Source: a virus
Length of the DNA: 64,000 nt
Strand: one strand, 5' to 3'
IMG/VR virus record: IMGVR_UViG_3300034101_002201
Location: 32,348-96,347 of that record
The translations under genes and the position numbers were made by a program. The notes under the pieces are model-generated. The model saw nothing but the letters and a program-made list of their open reading frames with translations, was not told the origin of the DNA and did not search any database. This document shows, one piece after another, positions 1 to 9,168 of the stretch (positions are counted from its first letter, which is position 1; each line of letters opens with the position of its first letter).

Positions 1-171
1 GCTAGACAAACTATTACTATAGGCAAAGTATATGGTAATAATGTAAAAAAAGATATCTGGATTACACCAGAGTTATTAAAAGAATTTGAAGAAGAATCTA
101 ATATTGAATCATGTTTTGAACAAGCAATAATATACAATTATGACAAAAAAGAGCAAGCCAGAACTATTTAA
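1..171 (+). CDS. Partial CDS, C-terminal 56 residues, unknown
   Basis: The window opens inside a coding frame that stays open from base 1 to a TAA at 169-171. The visible 56 residues contain WITPELLKEFEEE followed by a Lys/Glu-rich tail, and no domain is recognisable. The next gene starts 32 bp before this stop, the tight overlap typical of the whole + strand block. The N-terminus lies outside the window. Confidence 0.7.
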   Translation, partial: ARQTITIGKVYGNNVKKDIWITPELLKEFEEESNIESCFEQAIIYNYDKKEQARTI

Positions 172-655
172 CCAGCAATATCAAAAAGAATGGTCAGAAA
201 CTCACAAATACAAGCACATTCATACTGGTGAATATTGCACATTTGAAGCGTATGTTGCCGAATATATAGTTTTGAGAAGATCAGAGAAATTGAATCTTGG
301 CAAACCTTCATATAAATTTTGGACCAAGGGGGATCCTCTCCACTGGTTATGGAAAAAACAACATGGTGCCGCTGTTCAACTCAAAAAGAAATATAGTGAA
401 GAAGCTATATTACAAGCTATAAAATCAAAAGACTTTGATAAACTATTGGTACTTGGGATACAAAATGGTCGTGGATATAAAATTAATCCAGAAGCCGAAA
501 AAGTAGTTGCAAAATATCAAAATAAGATTGAAGAAGAACAAAATAAACCTAAAGTCAATCTTGAAGTCAAAGAAGAAAATACGCCGCTTGAAACTAGATC
601 GTCTAGTGGCTATAATACAAAAAGGACAACTTTGAACCAATTGAGGAATTTATGA
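140..655 (+). CDS. Hypothetical charged protein, 171 aa
   Basis: I do not recognise this protein. It is Lys/Glu-rich and soluble, with no membrane segment or signal peptide. Residues 60-80 hold an aromatic patch (FWTKGDPLHWLWKKQHG). The last 45 residues are low-complexity, charged and probably disordered. It overlaps the preceding partial gene by 32 bp and shares an ATGA with the RecA-like gene downstream, so the three are probably co-translated. A role in recombination or replication is possible from position alone. Confidence 0.7.
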   Translation: MTKKSKPELFNQQYQKEWSETHKYKHIHTGEYCTFEAYVAEYIVLRRSEKLNLGKPSYKFWTKGDPLHWLWKKQHGAAVQLKKKYSEEAILQAIKSKDFDKLLVLGIQNGRGYKINPEAEKVVAKYQNKIEEEQNKPKVNLEVKEENTPLETRSSSGYNTKRTTLNQLRNL

Positions 656-1758
656 GCAAAACCAAGAAGATAACGGGCAAGTTTGCAGAAGATTCGGTCA
701 GCAATTCCATAGTAAGCAAATATGGAGATGTTGTTAGGAGTGGAACAGAAGTTCTTCAGAATATAAATAGTCTTGGTGTTATAGGCATATCTCCAGCCCT
801 TGATATTGCTTTGGGTGGCGGATTAAGAGAGGGGTCTGTTGTAGTAATGACAGGAGATCCAAAGAGCGGAAAGACCACCACAGCCTTGCACTTTGCCGCC
901 AAATGTCAAAAGCTTAGTAAGAGAATCATTTATATAAATACAGAAGGCAGACTATCTAAGCAGAACTTTGATGGTATAAAAGGTCTAGAACCAGATAATA
1001 TCATAATTATAGAATCAACAGACGAGAGGGTTCTATCAGCAGAAGACTTCCTAAATATTATTGAGTTTTATATTAACAATGATCCCGGTTGTCTAATCAT
1101 CACTGACTCATTATCTAATATGGTTCCAGCGTGTGAATTAGAGGGAGAAGTGAGAACTGGGGTAAGAAATGCTTTGCCTAGATTACTCTCAATGTTTTTC
1201 AAACGTATTAGTGGTACGCTTATGAAGAATAAGACTATACTAATTTGTATTACTCACAACATTGCTAATACTGGCGGATCTCCATATGCACCACAAAAGA
1301 TGGCAGACTGTGGAAACATGTTACAATATCAAGCCGGTACAAATATGGTAATTACTCATCGCGGAAAATGGCAAGTACCAAAGGATACCGGTGTTCATGT
1401 TGGTCAAATAGCCAACTGGGTAATAAAAACATCAACTGCTGGCGGTAGGCCAAATAGCACAGCAGAAAGTTGGATCAAGTATGGGGTTGGTGTTGACGAA
1501 GTACAAGAAGTTGTTCAGATTGCTTGCGAATTTAGACTTATAAAAGCTTCTGGAGCTTGGTATACTATACAGTGTGCCGTAGATGATCCCACTGACCCAA
1601 TCATTAGCAAAACTTTACAAGATAATAATATTGGCAATACTTCAGAAGAGATAGAAAGATTTTTTAAGTTTCAAGGCGTAAATAATGTTTCTGAGTTTTT
1701 GAATAATAATCCATCTATTGCTGAATTCATCTATAGTAAAATTAAGGAGTTGCATTGA
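652..1758 (+). CDS. RecA/UvsX-like recombinase
   Basis: This is a RecA-family strand-exchange ATPase of 368 aa, the usual RecA size. Residues 40-60 carry the RecA-like lead-in to the core (ISPALDIALGGGLREG). The Walker A loop GDPKSGKT is at about 68-75 and the Walker B strand CLIITDS at about 147-153. A catalytic-Glu-like YINTEG lies at about 94-99. In phages such proteins drive recombination-dependent replication and repair, with SSB and helicase. It lies in an operon with a Vsr-like endonuclease, the replicative helicase and the primase. The start ATG overlaps the previous stop (ATGA). Confidence 0.88.
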   Translation: MSKTKKITGKFAEDSVSNSIVSKYGDVVRSGTEVLQNINSLGVIGISPALDIALGGGLREGSVVVMTGDPKSGKTTTALHFAAKCQKLSKRIIYINTEGRLSKQNFDGIKGLEPDNIIIIESTDERVLSAEDFLNIIEFYINNDPGCLIITDSLSNMVPACELEGEVRTGVRNALPRLLSMFFKRISGTLMKNKTILICITHNIANTGGSPYAPQKMADCGNMLQYQAGTNMVITHRGKWQVPKDTGVHVGQIANWVIKTSTAGGRPNSTAESWIKYGVGVDEVQEVVQIACEFRLIKASGAWYTIQCAVDDPTDPIISKTLQDNNIGNTSEEIERFFKFQGVNNVSEFLNNNPSIAEFIYSKIKELH

Positions 1759-2177
1759 AAGTATCCGGCATAAATGGAAAAGAATATGTATGGAATTTAA
1801 CTGGATACGATGTCTTTAATGACGATGCTCGTAAAAGATCTAAATACCATATACGTGCTAGAAATATCTTAAAAGAGATATACAATAGCTATAGAATATT
1901 AGAAGAAGTAAAGCTGCCGGGAAGCACAGCACTACACAGAAAATCTGTTCTGTACCTTGACTTTTACATTCCTTCTATTAAACTGGGGGTTGAGGTTCAT
2001 GGAGAGCAGCATTATGAATATAATCCATTTTTTCATAAGAGCAAAGCAGACTTCATAAAAGGTCAGGTGCGTGACGATGATAAGATAAGTTGGTGTGAGT
2101 TGAATGGAATTGAGTTAATAACCCTAAAATATTCAGAAAGTGATGATGAGTGGCGAAAAAGAATTAAAGGCATCTGA
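1755..2177 (+). CDS. Vsr-like small endonuclease
   Basis: This 140-residue protein starts at TTG, chosen because AGGAG lies at 1746-1750 and the TTGA overlaps the RecA-like stop. It contains the Vsr/PD-(D/E)XK-like core: D69 in a strand LDFYIP, E80 and H82 in VEVHG, and H86 in EQHY. A basic/acidic helix (QVRDDDK) and a C-terminal strand ending in ITLKYSE follow. The E-x-H-G-x-x-H pattern is closer to Vsr repair nucleases and Vsr-like homing endonucleases than to restriction enzymes. It may be a repair nuclease working with the recombinase, or a free-standing mobile endonuclease beside recA. A related core is in the gene at 25042-25809. Confidence 0.65.
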   Translation: MKVSGINGKEYVWNLTGYDVFNDDARKRSKYHIRARNILKEIYNSYRILEEVKLPGSTALHRKSVLYLDFYIPSIKLGVEVHGEQHYEYNPFFHKSKADFIKGQVRDDDKISWCELNGIELITLKYSESDDEWRKRIKGI

Positions 2178-2622
2178 CAAGTTAGCAGAATATATAGCAT
2201 CAATTAATGATTATATAAATCTAACTAATACCAAGTTTTCATCTTTTAGAGAAGAGTACTTAGTTGTTGCAGATATGTCCTCTGAACAACTGAGGAAACT
2301 TACACAAGTAGAACTCTTTGATGCCGCGTATCTTCTATATGGATATGCAACATATATTCAAGATGAAATAAGTAAAAACAAAGTTGCATTAAACTGGTGC
2401 AATGATCAAATGGAAAAACTGATTGTTAAAAATAGTCAAGAATTTGGTCAATATACCAAACATGAATCTAAGAAACATATACTAGCAAATACAAATTCTT
2501 ATGCAGCTTCTCTAGAAAATATGAGAGAAGTAGCAGAAGCTAGATTGCAATCGCTAGATGGTAAAGTGTTTGAATTAAAAAGAAAAGCAGATATACTACT
2601 TGAGAAAGGTAAACGATCATGA
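2146..2622 (+). CDS. Hypothetical helical protein
   Basis: This soluble, strongly helical protein of about 158 aa has no recognised domain. The frame offers GTG-ATG-ATG at 2140, 2143 and 2146. I chose the last ATG because a weak AGAAAG sits at 2135-2140. It overlaps the upstream endonuclease gene by 32 bp. The second half (about residues 80-155) has heptad-like spacing of Leu and Ala with Lys/Glu, suggesting a coiled coil. Its place between the recombinase and helicase genes suggests a replication or recombination accessory, such as a loader. That is inference only. Confidence 0.65.
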   Translation: MSGEKELKASDKLAEYIASINDYINLTNTKFSSFREEYLVVADMSSEQLRKLTQVELFDAAYLLYGYATYIQDEISKNKVALNWCNDQMEKLIVKNSQEFGQYTKHESKKHILANTNSYAASLENMREVAEARLQSLDGKVFELKRKADILLEKGKRS

Positions 2623-3038
2623 GTATGAATGATTTCATAAACATGCTTAACGATGAGCAAAAACAAGCCCTATTAAAAGCACTTGTTGGAGATAGTCCCA
2701 CCGTTGCAAGCGTTCCAGTAGAAGTAAAAAAAGAAAGTATCAAGCAAATACAGTCTTCAACGCCAACTGCCAGCGTCAAAGAAGATTTTACAATGTACAG
2801 GCAGGACGATAATTCCAATGTAAGGAGAAAGGAACCAGTGAGAGCTAGAAAGAATGAATGGCAAGATACAGGAGAATCTCGGGACATAGAAACTCCACAA
2901 TTTGAACGTACTCCACGTAAGCGTCAACCATATAAAAAGATAGAAGTTGAATGCCACGCTTGTGGGAAAACCTTCAAAGAAGACCCTAAGTGTATTCATG
3001 GCGACTATTATAGATGTAATAGGTGTACTGGTAAATAA
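2619..3038 (+). CDS. Small zinc-ribbon protein
   Basis: This 139-residue protein starts at an ATGA overlap with the preceding gene. Residues 1-25 form a short helix (MSMNDFINMLNDEQKQALLKAL). The middle is basic and low-complexity. The last 30 residues hold a clear four-Cys zinc ribbon: CHACGK followed about 20 residues later by CNRC. Ribbons of this kind usually bind nucleic acid or a protein partner. Sitting between a recombinase and a DnaB-like helicase, it may be a replisome accessory or helicase loader. No specific family is recognised. Confidence 0.7.
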   Translation: MSMNDFINMLNDEQKQALLKALVGDSPTVASVPVEVKKESIKQIQSSTPTASVKEDFTMYRQDDNSNVRRKEPVRARKNEWQDTGESRDIETPQFERTPRKRQPYKKIEVECHACGKTFKEDPKCIHGDYYRCNRCTGK

Positions 3039-3039
3039 C

Positions 3040-4506
3040 ATGGAAGTCAAACTAACTGATATTGGATCAGAAAGAGCCGTTTTAGCTGGACTATTGCAGC
3101 ATGGCATAGATGGATATGTAGCTATATCTGATGTAGTGAGTCAAGATACATTCGGGCATTTGAACAATCAAATATTGTTTAAGTGCATTGAAAAGGTTAT
3201 TCTCAACGACCAGAAAGTAGATATACCATCAATACTGTCCGCAGCAGATCAGTTAAATCTTTCTGAAAGCATAAATACAGATCAAGAGTTGAAGTACATA
3301 AAGTCTTTAATGGACTTCCCGATCAATAAAGATAATGTTTTTAGCTTTGCCATACAGATGAAGAAGTTTGAGTTTGCACGTAAGATAAAAGGTCTTACCG
3401 CAAAAATCCATAAAGATGTAGATAATGTTACTGGTGCTGAGTCTATAAATGAGATTATACAAATACTTGAGAATCCAGTTACTGACTTCTTGAGAGAAGA
3501 TGATAGCGGGGATCTTCCAGAAAAGATTGGCAAGGATGCTAAAGATTACATACAGTTTCTGGAAGATAATAAGTGTGACATTATAGGCATTCCAACTGGC
3601 TTCAATAAGTATGATGAAGCAATTGGTGGTGGATTACGAAGGAAGTGTGTTGATTTAATATCAGCACGACCAAAGGTTGGAAAAAGCGTATTCGCTGATA
3701 ATGTAGCATTAAATGTATCTTCTGGTGGCGTTCCAGTATTGATGCTAGATACGGAAATGAGCAAGGAAGATCACTTAAATAGGTTATTAGCAAACATCAG
3801 TGGAGTACCGATCAACGAAGTAGCTACTGGTAAATTTACAGAAGACGAAGAAAAACGAAACAGGGTAATGGAAGCAATTGAAAAGATTGAGTCTATACCT
3901 TATAGTTATGTTAGCGTGGCTGGAAAACCATTTGAGCAAATACTTAACCTAATTAAGCGATGGGTTATGCAAGAGGTCAAAATGGGGGACAATGGCAAGA
4001 CAAATAACTGTTTGATTATATATGATTACCTTAAGTTGATGTCATCTACTTCTATTACTAATAATATACAAGAATACCAAGCACTTGGTTTTCAAATTAC
4101 GTCGCTACATAATCTTTGCGTCAAGCTTGACATACCATGCTTGTCCTTTGTACAATTGAACCGTGACGGCATAACAAAAGAAAGCACAGACGCTGTTTCT
4201 GGATCAGATAGATTGATTTGGCTATGTACGTCATTTAGCATATTCAAAATCAAGTCTCCAGAAGAACTAGCAGAAGATGGACCAAATGCTGGAAATAGAA
4301 AGCTTGTGCCAATTGTTTCAAGGCATGGTGGAGGTTTGGATGATGGTGATTATATTAACATGGTAATGCAGGGATCTCATGCCAAGTTAAGAGAATTGAA
4401 AACACGCAATGAATTTAAGAATCAGCCAATTGGAGATACTGGTATGGTGAATCAAAATACATTAGATAAGCTAAAAATTAATGGACTTGCAGAAGATCAA
4501 GAATAG
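3040..4506 (+). CDS. DnaB-like replicative helicase
   Basis: This 488-residue protein is a RecA-fold hexameric helicase of the DnaB/gp41 type. The N-terminal half begins with the DnaB-like line SERAVLAGLLQHG. The motor domain has the Walker A loop ARPKVGKS at about 209-216, the acid-rich strand VLMLDTEMS about 30 residues on, and Walker B LIIYDY at about 325-330. SFVQLNRDG and SDRLIW near the C-terminus match the sensor and arginine-finger region. The frame is open from 2947, but I place the start at ATG 3040, 1 nt after the previous stop, because the protein aligns with DnaB from there. It pairs with the primase gene that overlaps it. Confidence 0.88.
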   Translation: MEVKLTDIGSERAVLAGLLQHGIDGYVAISDVVSQDTFGHLNNQILFKCIEKVILNDQKVDIPSILSAADQLNLSESINTDQELKYIKSLMDFPINKDNVFSFAIQMKKFEFARKIKGLTAKIHKDVDNVTGAESINEIIQILENPVTDFLREDDSGDLPEKIGKDAKDYIQFLEDNKCDIIGIPTGFNKYDEAIGGGLRRKCVDLISARPKVGKSVFADNVALNVSSGGVPVLMLDTEMSKEDHLNRLLANISGVPINEVATGKFTEDEEKRNRVMEAIEKIESIPYSYVSVAGKPFEQILNLIKRWVMQEVKMGDNGKTNNCLIIYDYLKLMSSTSITNNIQEYQALGFQITSLHNLCVKLDIPCLSFVQLNRDGITKESTDAVSGSDRLIWLCTSFSIFKIKSPEELAEDGPNAGNRKLVPIVSRHGGGLDDGDYINMVMQGSHAKLRELKTRNEFKNQPIGDTGMVNQNTLDKLKINGLAEDQE

Positions 4507-5521
4507 TCTTAACGAGCAGTCAGAAGAAGTATTCTCAAAACTAGGTATGAAATACGAAGTTTTAGGGGATAACATCTATTGTAATTGTCCTGTTCATGAA
4601 GGCAGCGACAACCCAAGAGCATTTTCATTCTCTAAAGATAAAGGTATATGGAAATGTTGGACTAGAGATTGTCAGCAACAATATAGGAATGACATATTTG
4701 GAGTTATAAGAGGATCACTTTCAAAGGAGAGCGGAATAGAGGCTGAATTTTCTGATGCTCTAAAGTGGGCGTGTAATTTTCTAGGCATCAAAAAGGGCAG
4801 AAGTTCATCTCAAAAACCAACTGTAAAAGAACCAGTAAAAGAAGATGACTTCAGTAAACTAGTAAATACAATAAACTCTAGTATCAAGTTAGATGATAAC
4901 TATCCAGCAATTGAAATAGAAGAATGTGTAAAAACGCCATCACAATATTTCATATCAAGGGGATTCAAGCCAGAAACTTTAATACATTTTGGCGTTGGAG
5001 ATTGTTATGATCGTGGATCAAAATTACATGAAAGATCTATTATACCTATACATAATGATTCTGGTGACAAAGTAATAGCTTGTATCGCAAGATCTATAAA
5101 AGACTATAGAAGTCCAAAATTTCTTCTAGATCCAAAGGGATTTGACAAGAGATATTTTTTTTATAACTATCATCGTGCCATAGAGGGTGTGAAACAAACA
5201 TCATCATTATTTCTAGTAGAAGGACAAGGCGATGTTTGGAGATTATATGAAGCTGGTATTACTCAATCAATGAGTATTTTTGGTAGGAGTCTTAGTAAAG
5301 AACAAGAACTAAAACTGTCTAAAATGCCTCTAACGCATATAATAGTCTTACTAGACAACGATCAAGCCGGTCGAGAGGCAAAGGTTCAACTCCAGAGACA
5401 ATTGGGTAGAATGTATAAGTTATCTTTCCCCAAGATACCAACCAAAGACGTTGGCGAGATGAGAGTCGAACAAGTAAAAAATATTATCATACCACAGGTT
5501 AGAGGAATAATAAATGGTTAA
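4481..5521 (+). CDS. DnaG-like primase
   Basis: This 346-residue protein synthesises RNA primers for replication. The N-terminal CHC2-type zinc finger is visible as C36-P-V-H39 with partner C59 and C64 (WKCWTRDC). The Toprim core follows: LFLVEGQGD with the catalytic-type Glu at about 247, then LLDNDQAG with D292 and D294. It is shorter than bacterial DnaG (about 580 aa) and lacks the C-terminal helicase-binding domain, as usual for phage primases. The gene overlaps the helicase gene by 26 bp, consistent with a helicase-primase pair. Confidence 0.87.
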   Translation: MDLQKIKNSLNEQSEEVFSKLGMKYEVLGDNIYCNCPVHEGSDNPRAFSFSKDKGIWKCWTRDCQQQYRNDIFGVIRGSLSKESGIEAEFSDALKWACNFLGIKKGRSSSQKPTVKEPVKEDDFSKLVNTINSSIKLDDNYPAIEIEECVKTPSQYFISRGFKPETLIHFGVGDCYDRGSKLHERSIIPIHNDSGDKVIACIARSIKDYRSPKFLLDPKGFDKRYFFYNYHRAIEGVKQTSSLFLVEGQGDVWRLYEAGITQSMSIFGRSLSKEQELKLSKMPLTHIIVLLDNDQAGREAKVQLQRQLGRMYKLSFPKIPTKDVGEMRVEQVKNIIIPQVRGIING

Positions 5522-6254
5522 AATTATTGGTATTTCTGGTAGAAAACAATCTGGAAAAAATACTGTAGCAAATTACATTAATGGTCAGGTTTTAAAAGAA
5601 AGATCTATGATAAATGACTTTGCTATTGGCAATGATGGAAATTTACTAATAAATACTCAGGATATAACTGGAACAAGTGGATATGGAATTTTTGACGTTA
5701 CCAGAAAAGACAATGTTTTTATTGACTATGCTGAAAGAGAATTATGGCCTTATATAAAAGTATATCATTTTGCCGACTACCTAAAAGATATGTGCGTTAA
5801 TTTATTTGGACTCAATTCTAAGAATGTATATGGCAATGATGATCAAAAGAATGAATTTACGCCATTCTTATGGGAAGATATGCCAACAGAAACAAATAAA
5901 ATTGGATATATGACCCACAGGGAGTTTTTAGAGTACTTTGGGACTAAAATAATAAGAAGAGTAAAATCAGACGCTTGGGTATATGCAACAATCAACAAAA
6001 TACTAAATGAAGGTTCTCAGTTGGCTATTGTTCCAGATGTTAGATTTCCAAACGAAGTCAAGGCTATTAAAGACAATGGTGGAATTGTTATAAGATTAAG
6101 TAGAAATATATTCAATAGCGATTCTGAATCGGAGTCATCGTTAGATAGTGATAAATTTGATTGGCACAATTTTGATCACGTTGTTGATAATCACAATATG
6201 ACACTAGAAGTTCTATGCGATGAACTTAAAAACAATACTTTTTGGAGAATTTAA
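5514..6254 (+). CDS. Deoxynucleoside monophosphate kinase
   Basis: This 246-residue P-loop kinase is of the phage dNMP kinase type (T4 gp1-like), which phosphorylates dNMPs to feed phage DNA synthesis. The nucleotide-binding loop GISGRKQSGKNT lies at residues 6-17. The conserved line HREFLEYFGT with a following IIRR lies near the middle, and VPDVRFPNEVKAI near residues 180-195 is a family hallmark. It overlaps the primase gene by 8 bp. The C-terminal 40 residues are acidic and end in a short helix. Substrate range cannot be read from sequence. Confidence 0.82.
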   Translation: MVKIIGISGRKQSGKNTVANYINGQVLKERSMINDFAIGNDGNLLINTQDITGTSGYGIFDVTRKDNVFIDYAERELWPYIKVYHFADYLKDMCVNLFGLNSKNVYGNDDQKNEFTPFLWEDMPTETNKIGYMTHREFLEYFGTKIIRRVKSDAWVYATINKILNEGSQLAIVPDVRFPNEVKAIKDNGGIVIRLSRNIFNSDSESESSLDSDKFDWHNFDHVVDNHNMTLEVLCDELKNNTFWRI

Positions 6255-7274
6255 ATGTTAGTAACCTATATACGATCTTCTAGTTATAATAATTATGCGT
6301 ACTGTCAGATGCAGTACTTTATAACATATGTGCTGGGACATCAACCCGACAGTGGGAAAAAAGCTGAACTAGGGACAATAGTTCATAAGGTTATGGAAGC
6401 ATTAGCCCAACTTAAAAAGTACCAACAAGATAATCCTAAGAAAGCAACATTAACAATAGAAGACGATGCCTTAAAAACAGTATCTGTCAAAAAAAATGAT
6501 TTTCTTAAAAGCTCTACTGTGGAAAATTTGCTATCCAGAAGTTTTGATTTTTATACTGGTGGATCTAAGCACACTTTTACTAAAAGCGATAAAGATTTGT
6601 GCTTAAAGCTTGTTTGGGATACATTAAAATATAACGACGGGCAGTTTGATCCTAGGCTTAGAAAGATAGTTGCAGCAGAACCTCATTTTGATATACCGAT
6701 TGATGAAGATTGGGCTTTTTACGAATACGAAGTAAATGGTCAAAAGGTGAAGGGGCAATTAGCAATTAAGGGTACAATTGACTTAGTAACAGAAACAGAA
6801 GAAGGTATTATTGAAGTAATTGATTGGAAGACAGGTCGTAGGCTGGATTGGGCTACGGGTGAGGAAAAAACATATGGAAAATTATGTTCAGACCCTCAGT
6901 TATTGCTATATAATTATGCAATTTCTAAGCTTTTCCCACAATATAAGCAGTCAATAATGAGCATCTTTTTTATTAAGGATGGTGGTCCATTTTCCATGTG
7001 TTTTGACAAAGCTGATGAAAAAAGATTTTTGGAGATGCTAAAGGAAAGATTCCTAGACATTAAAAATAATGAAAAACCACAGCCAATTTCACCAAATAGA
7101 GAAAATTGGAAATGTACCAAATTGTGCCATTATTGCAAAAATAACTGGCCGGGAACAGAAACCAACATGTGTATATATATAGAGAATAGCATCAAAACCA
7201 AAGGTATGGAAACTACAATTGATAACTGTACAAAAGAAGGATTTCAGATAGGGTTTTATTCAGCACCCGGATAA
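6255..7274 (+). CDS. Cas4/AddB-like PD-(D/E)XK Fe-S nuclease
   Basis: This 339-residue protein has the Cas4/RecB-family nuclease layout. A conserved His lies in TIVHKVMEAL (about H44), a metal-binding Asp in GTIDLV (D176), and the active-site line EVIDWKTG has D190-W-K192. DPQLLLYNYAI is the QxxxY motif. Four cysteines at the C-terminus (C287, C291, C294, C306) with another near the N-terminus (YCQMQY) match the [4Fe-4S] cluster of AddB and Cas4 enzymes. A DNA-end resection or recombination role fits beside RecA, helicase and primase. It starts directly after the dNMP kinase stop. Confidence 0.82.
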   Translation: MLVTYIRSSSYNNYAYCQMQYFITYVLGHQPDSGKKAELGTIVHKVMEALAQLKKYQQDNPKKATLTIEDDALKTVSVKKNDFLKSSTVENLLSRSFDFYTGGSKHTFTKSDKDLCLKLVWDTLKYNDGQFDPRLRKIVAAEPHFDIPIDEDWAFYEYEVNGQKVKGQLAIKGTIDLVTETEEGIIEVIDWKTGRRLDWATGEEKTYGKLCSDPQLLLYNYAISKLFPQYKQSIMSIFFIKDGGPFSMCFDKADEKRFLEMLKERFLDIKNNEKPQPISPNRENWKCTKLCHYCKNNWPGTETNMCIYIENSIKTKGMETTIDNCTKEGFQIGFYSAPG

Positions 7275-7283
7275 AGGAAAAAT

Positions 7284-8141
7284 ATGAGTAAATTGCTAAG
7301 TATAGGAATGTCAACTTATGATGATTTTGATGGCGTTTATTTTAGCGTACAAGCATTGAGATCATATCATAAAATTTTAAATGACATTGATTATGAAATA
7401 ATAATAATAGACAATAATCCAGACAGCGAACACGGTAAGATGGTAAAGGGTTTGATAGGCTGGGTTGGCAATAATGGAAAATATATTCCATTTAAAGATA
7501 AACAAAGCACTTCCGTAAGAAATGAAATATTCAAAAATTCATCTGGCAAATACACAATTTCTATCGACTGTCACGTTTTAATAGAAAATGGTGGATTAGA
7601 ATCATTATTAACTTACTACATGCAAAATCCAGACTGCAAAGACATAATTCAAGGCCCAATGCTATATGATAATTTAAAACAATACTCTACACACTTTTCT
7701 CCAGAATGGAGAGGACATATGTATGGTATTTGGGGGACAAATGAGGATGGATATAATTCTGGTAAACCTTTTGAAATACCAATGATGGGATTGGGATTAT
7801 TTTCATGCGAAACAAAAAATTGGCGTGGATTTAGTGAACATTTTAAGGGTTTTGGTGGCGAAGAAGGATATATACACGAAAAGTTTAGACTTAATGGCGG
7901 CAAAGCAATGTGCATACCACAACTAAAATGGATACATCGTTTTGGTAGGCCATTTGGAGTCAAGTATCCGTTAATCTTAGAAGATAGAATATGGAATTAT
8001 TTTGTGGGGTGGATAGAATTAACCAAAGATCCGAATCATCCCATGGTAACTGGTGCTTATAATCACTTCAAAAATTCTATACCTGCGGGTAGTATAGACA
8101 ATATTTTATCTAATGCTAAAAAACTTATTTTAGGAGAATAA
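7284..8141 (+). CDS. GT-A (family 2-like) glycosyltransferase
   Basis: This 285-residue protein has a GT2-type nucleotide-sugar-binding half. It opens with LLSIGMSTYDDFDGVYFSVQ, then the strand YEIIIIDNNPDSEHG, and a DxD-like ISIDCHV at about residue 95. The second half contains GFGGEEGYIHEKFRLNGGK, the pattern around the GT2 catalytic acid (ED/EE), and a His-rich stretch WIHRFGRPFG. It lies apart from the large glycosyltransferase block at 14,755-25,085 but may serve the same pathway. RBS AAGGAAAAAT precedes the ATG. The acceptor is unknown. Confidence 0.75.
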   Translation: MSKLLSIGMSTYDDFDGVYFSVQALRSYHKILNDIDYEIIIIDNNPDSEHGKMVKGLIGWVGNNGKYIPFKDKQSTSVRNEIFKNSSGKYTISIDCHVLIENGGLESLLTYYMQNPDCKDIIQGPMLYDNLKQYSTHFSPEWRGHMYGIWGTNEDGYNSGKPFEIPMMGLGLFSCETKNWRGFSEHFKGFGGEEGYIHEKFRLNGGKAMCIPQLKWIHRFGRPFGVKYPLILEDRIWNYFVGWIELTKDPNHPMVTGAYNHFKNSIPAGSIDNILSNAKKLILGE

Positions 8142-8142
8142 T

Positions 8143-9150
8143 ATGCCAATTCCACAACGTAGTAAAGATGAAAATAAAGATAAATTTGTTTCTAGATGTA
8201 TGGGAAATGAAACGATGAAAAAAGAATATCCAGATTCTCAACAGAGAGTTGCAATATGTATAGATCAAGCAACATCTGACTGCGGATGCGTTGAGGCCGC
8301 AGACTTTAAATTACAAATGGAAGCATATGGATATGAAGAAGAATTAACAGAAGAAAATCTACACATACCATTAGAAGCAGAATATGAAGACTTTGGCGAA
8401 GAAACAGAAGAATATGACATAGCAGCAGAAAAACCGGGATTATGGGAAAATATAAGAAAGAAAAAAGATAGAATGGGTAAGAAATACAAACCCGCCAAAC
8501 CCGGAGATCCAGATCGTCCAGATCCAAAGTCATGGAAAAAGGCACAATCAGACGGTGGTGACGAGATGGCTTTAGAACAAATACAGAAGATGCATGATCA
8601 ATTGATGGAAATAGTAACCAAATTAAAAGTCATGTCACTACCAGTAGAGTTCCAAGATTGGACTAAGGATATGATTTCTAAGGCAGAGATTTATATACAG
8701 AATGTATATGACTTTGTTAAGTATTATGAGCCGGGAAAATATGAAGATGAATATGTAGAAGATCCATCAGAAGTCAAGACAGAAGAACCAGAAATGGAAG
8801 AAGGTTCATATGAATATCAAGATCCGCAAACTGGCGAGGTATATACTTACAAACGACGAGGATATTATGAAAAAAATGGTAGAACACTTTTATATTTAGG
8901 AGAAGCAAGCGAATATCAAGGCAGAAAAGTTACTCTGAATAAACCATTCAGAACTTCTAATGGTCCTAAAAAGTTTGCAGTATATGTCAAAAATGAGAGT
9001 GGAAATGTCGTGATTGTTAGATTTGGCGATCCAAATATGACAATAAAGAAAAACATTCCAGAAAGACGTAAGAGTTTTAGAGCCAGACACAATTGTGACA
9101 ATCCGGGTCCAAAATGGAAGGCCCGATATTGGGCTTGTAAGAGTTGGTAA
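8143..9150 (+). CDS. Modular phage protein with three short conserved motifs
   Basis: The function is unknown. The 335-residue protein is a string of three short motifs that I know as recurrent in environmental phage proteins, separated by acidic linkers. Residues 1-47 (RSKDENKDKFVSRC ... AICIDQA) match a small N-terminal module common in phage head or protease-related proteins. Residues 104-130 (GLWENIRKKKDRMGKKYKPA) are a second module. The C-terminal 40 residues (RRKSFRARHNCDNPGP, then ARYWACKSW) are a third, with paired Cys suggesting a metal site. The Asp/Glu-rich middle suggests a scaffold- or adaptor-like role. It follows the glycosyltransferase gene by 1 nt. Confidence 0.65.
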   Translation: MPIPQRSKDENKDKFVSRCMGNETMKKEYPDSQQRVAICIDQATSDCGCVEAADFKLQMEAYGYEEELTEENLHIPLEAEYEDFGEETEEYDIAAEKPGLWENIRKKKDRMGKKYKPAKPGDPDRPDPKSWKKAQSDGGDEMALEQIQKMHDQLMEIVTKLKVMSLPVEFQDWTKDMISKAEIYIQNVYDFVKYYEPGKYEDEYVEDPSEVKTEEPEMEEGSYEYQDPQTGEVYTYKRRGYYEKNGRTLLYLGEASEYQGRKVTLNKPFRTSNGPKKFAVYVKNESGNVVIVRFGDPNMTIKKNIPERRKSFRARHNCDNPGPKWKARYWACKSW

Positions 9151-9168
9151 TAGACAACGGGGGTTCTA

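Noticed and set aside
2947-3039. N-terminal extension of the helicase from ATG 2947
   Set aside because: It overlaps the zinc-ribbon gene in another frame for 92 bp and the helicase alignment starts at ATG 3040.
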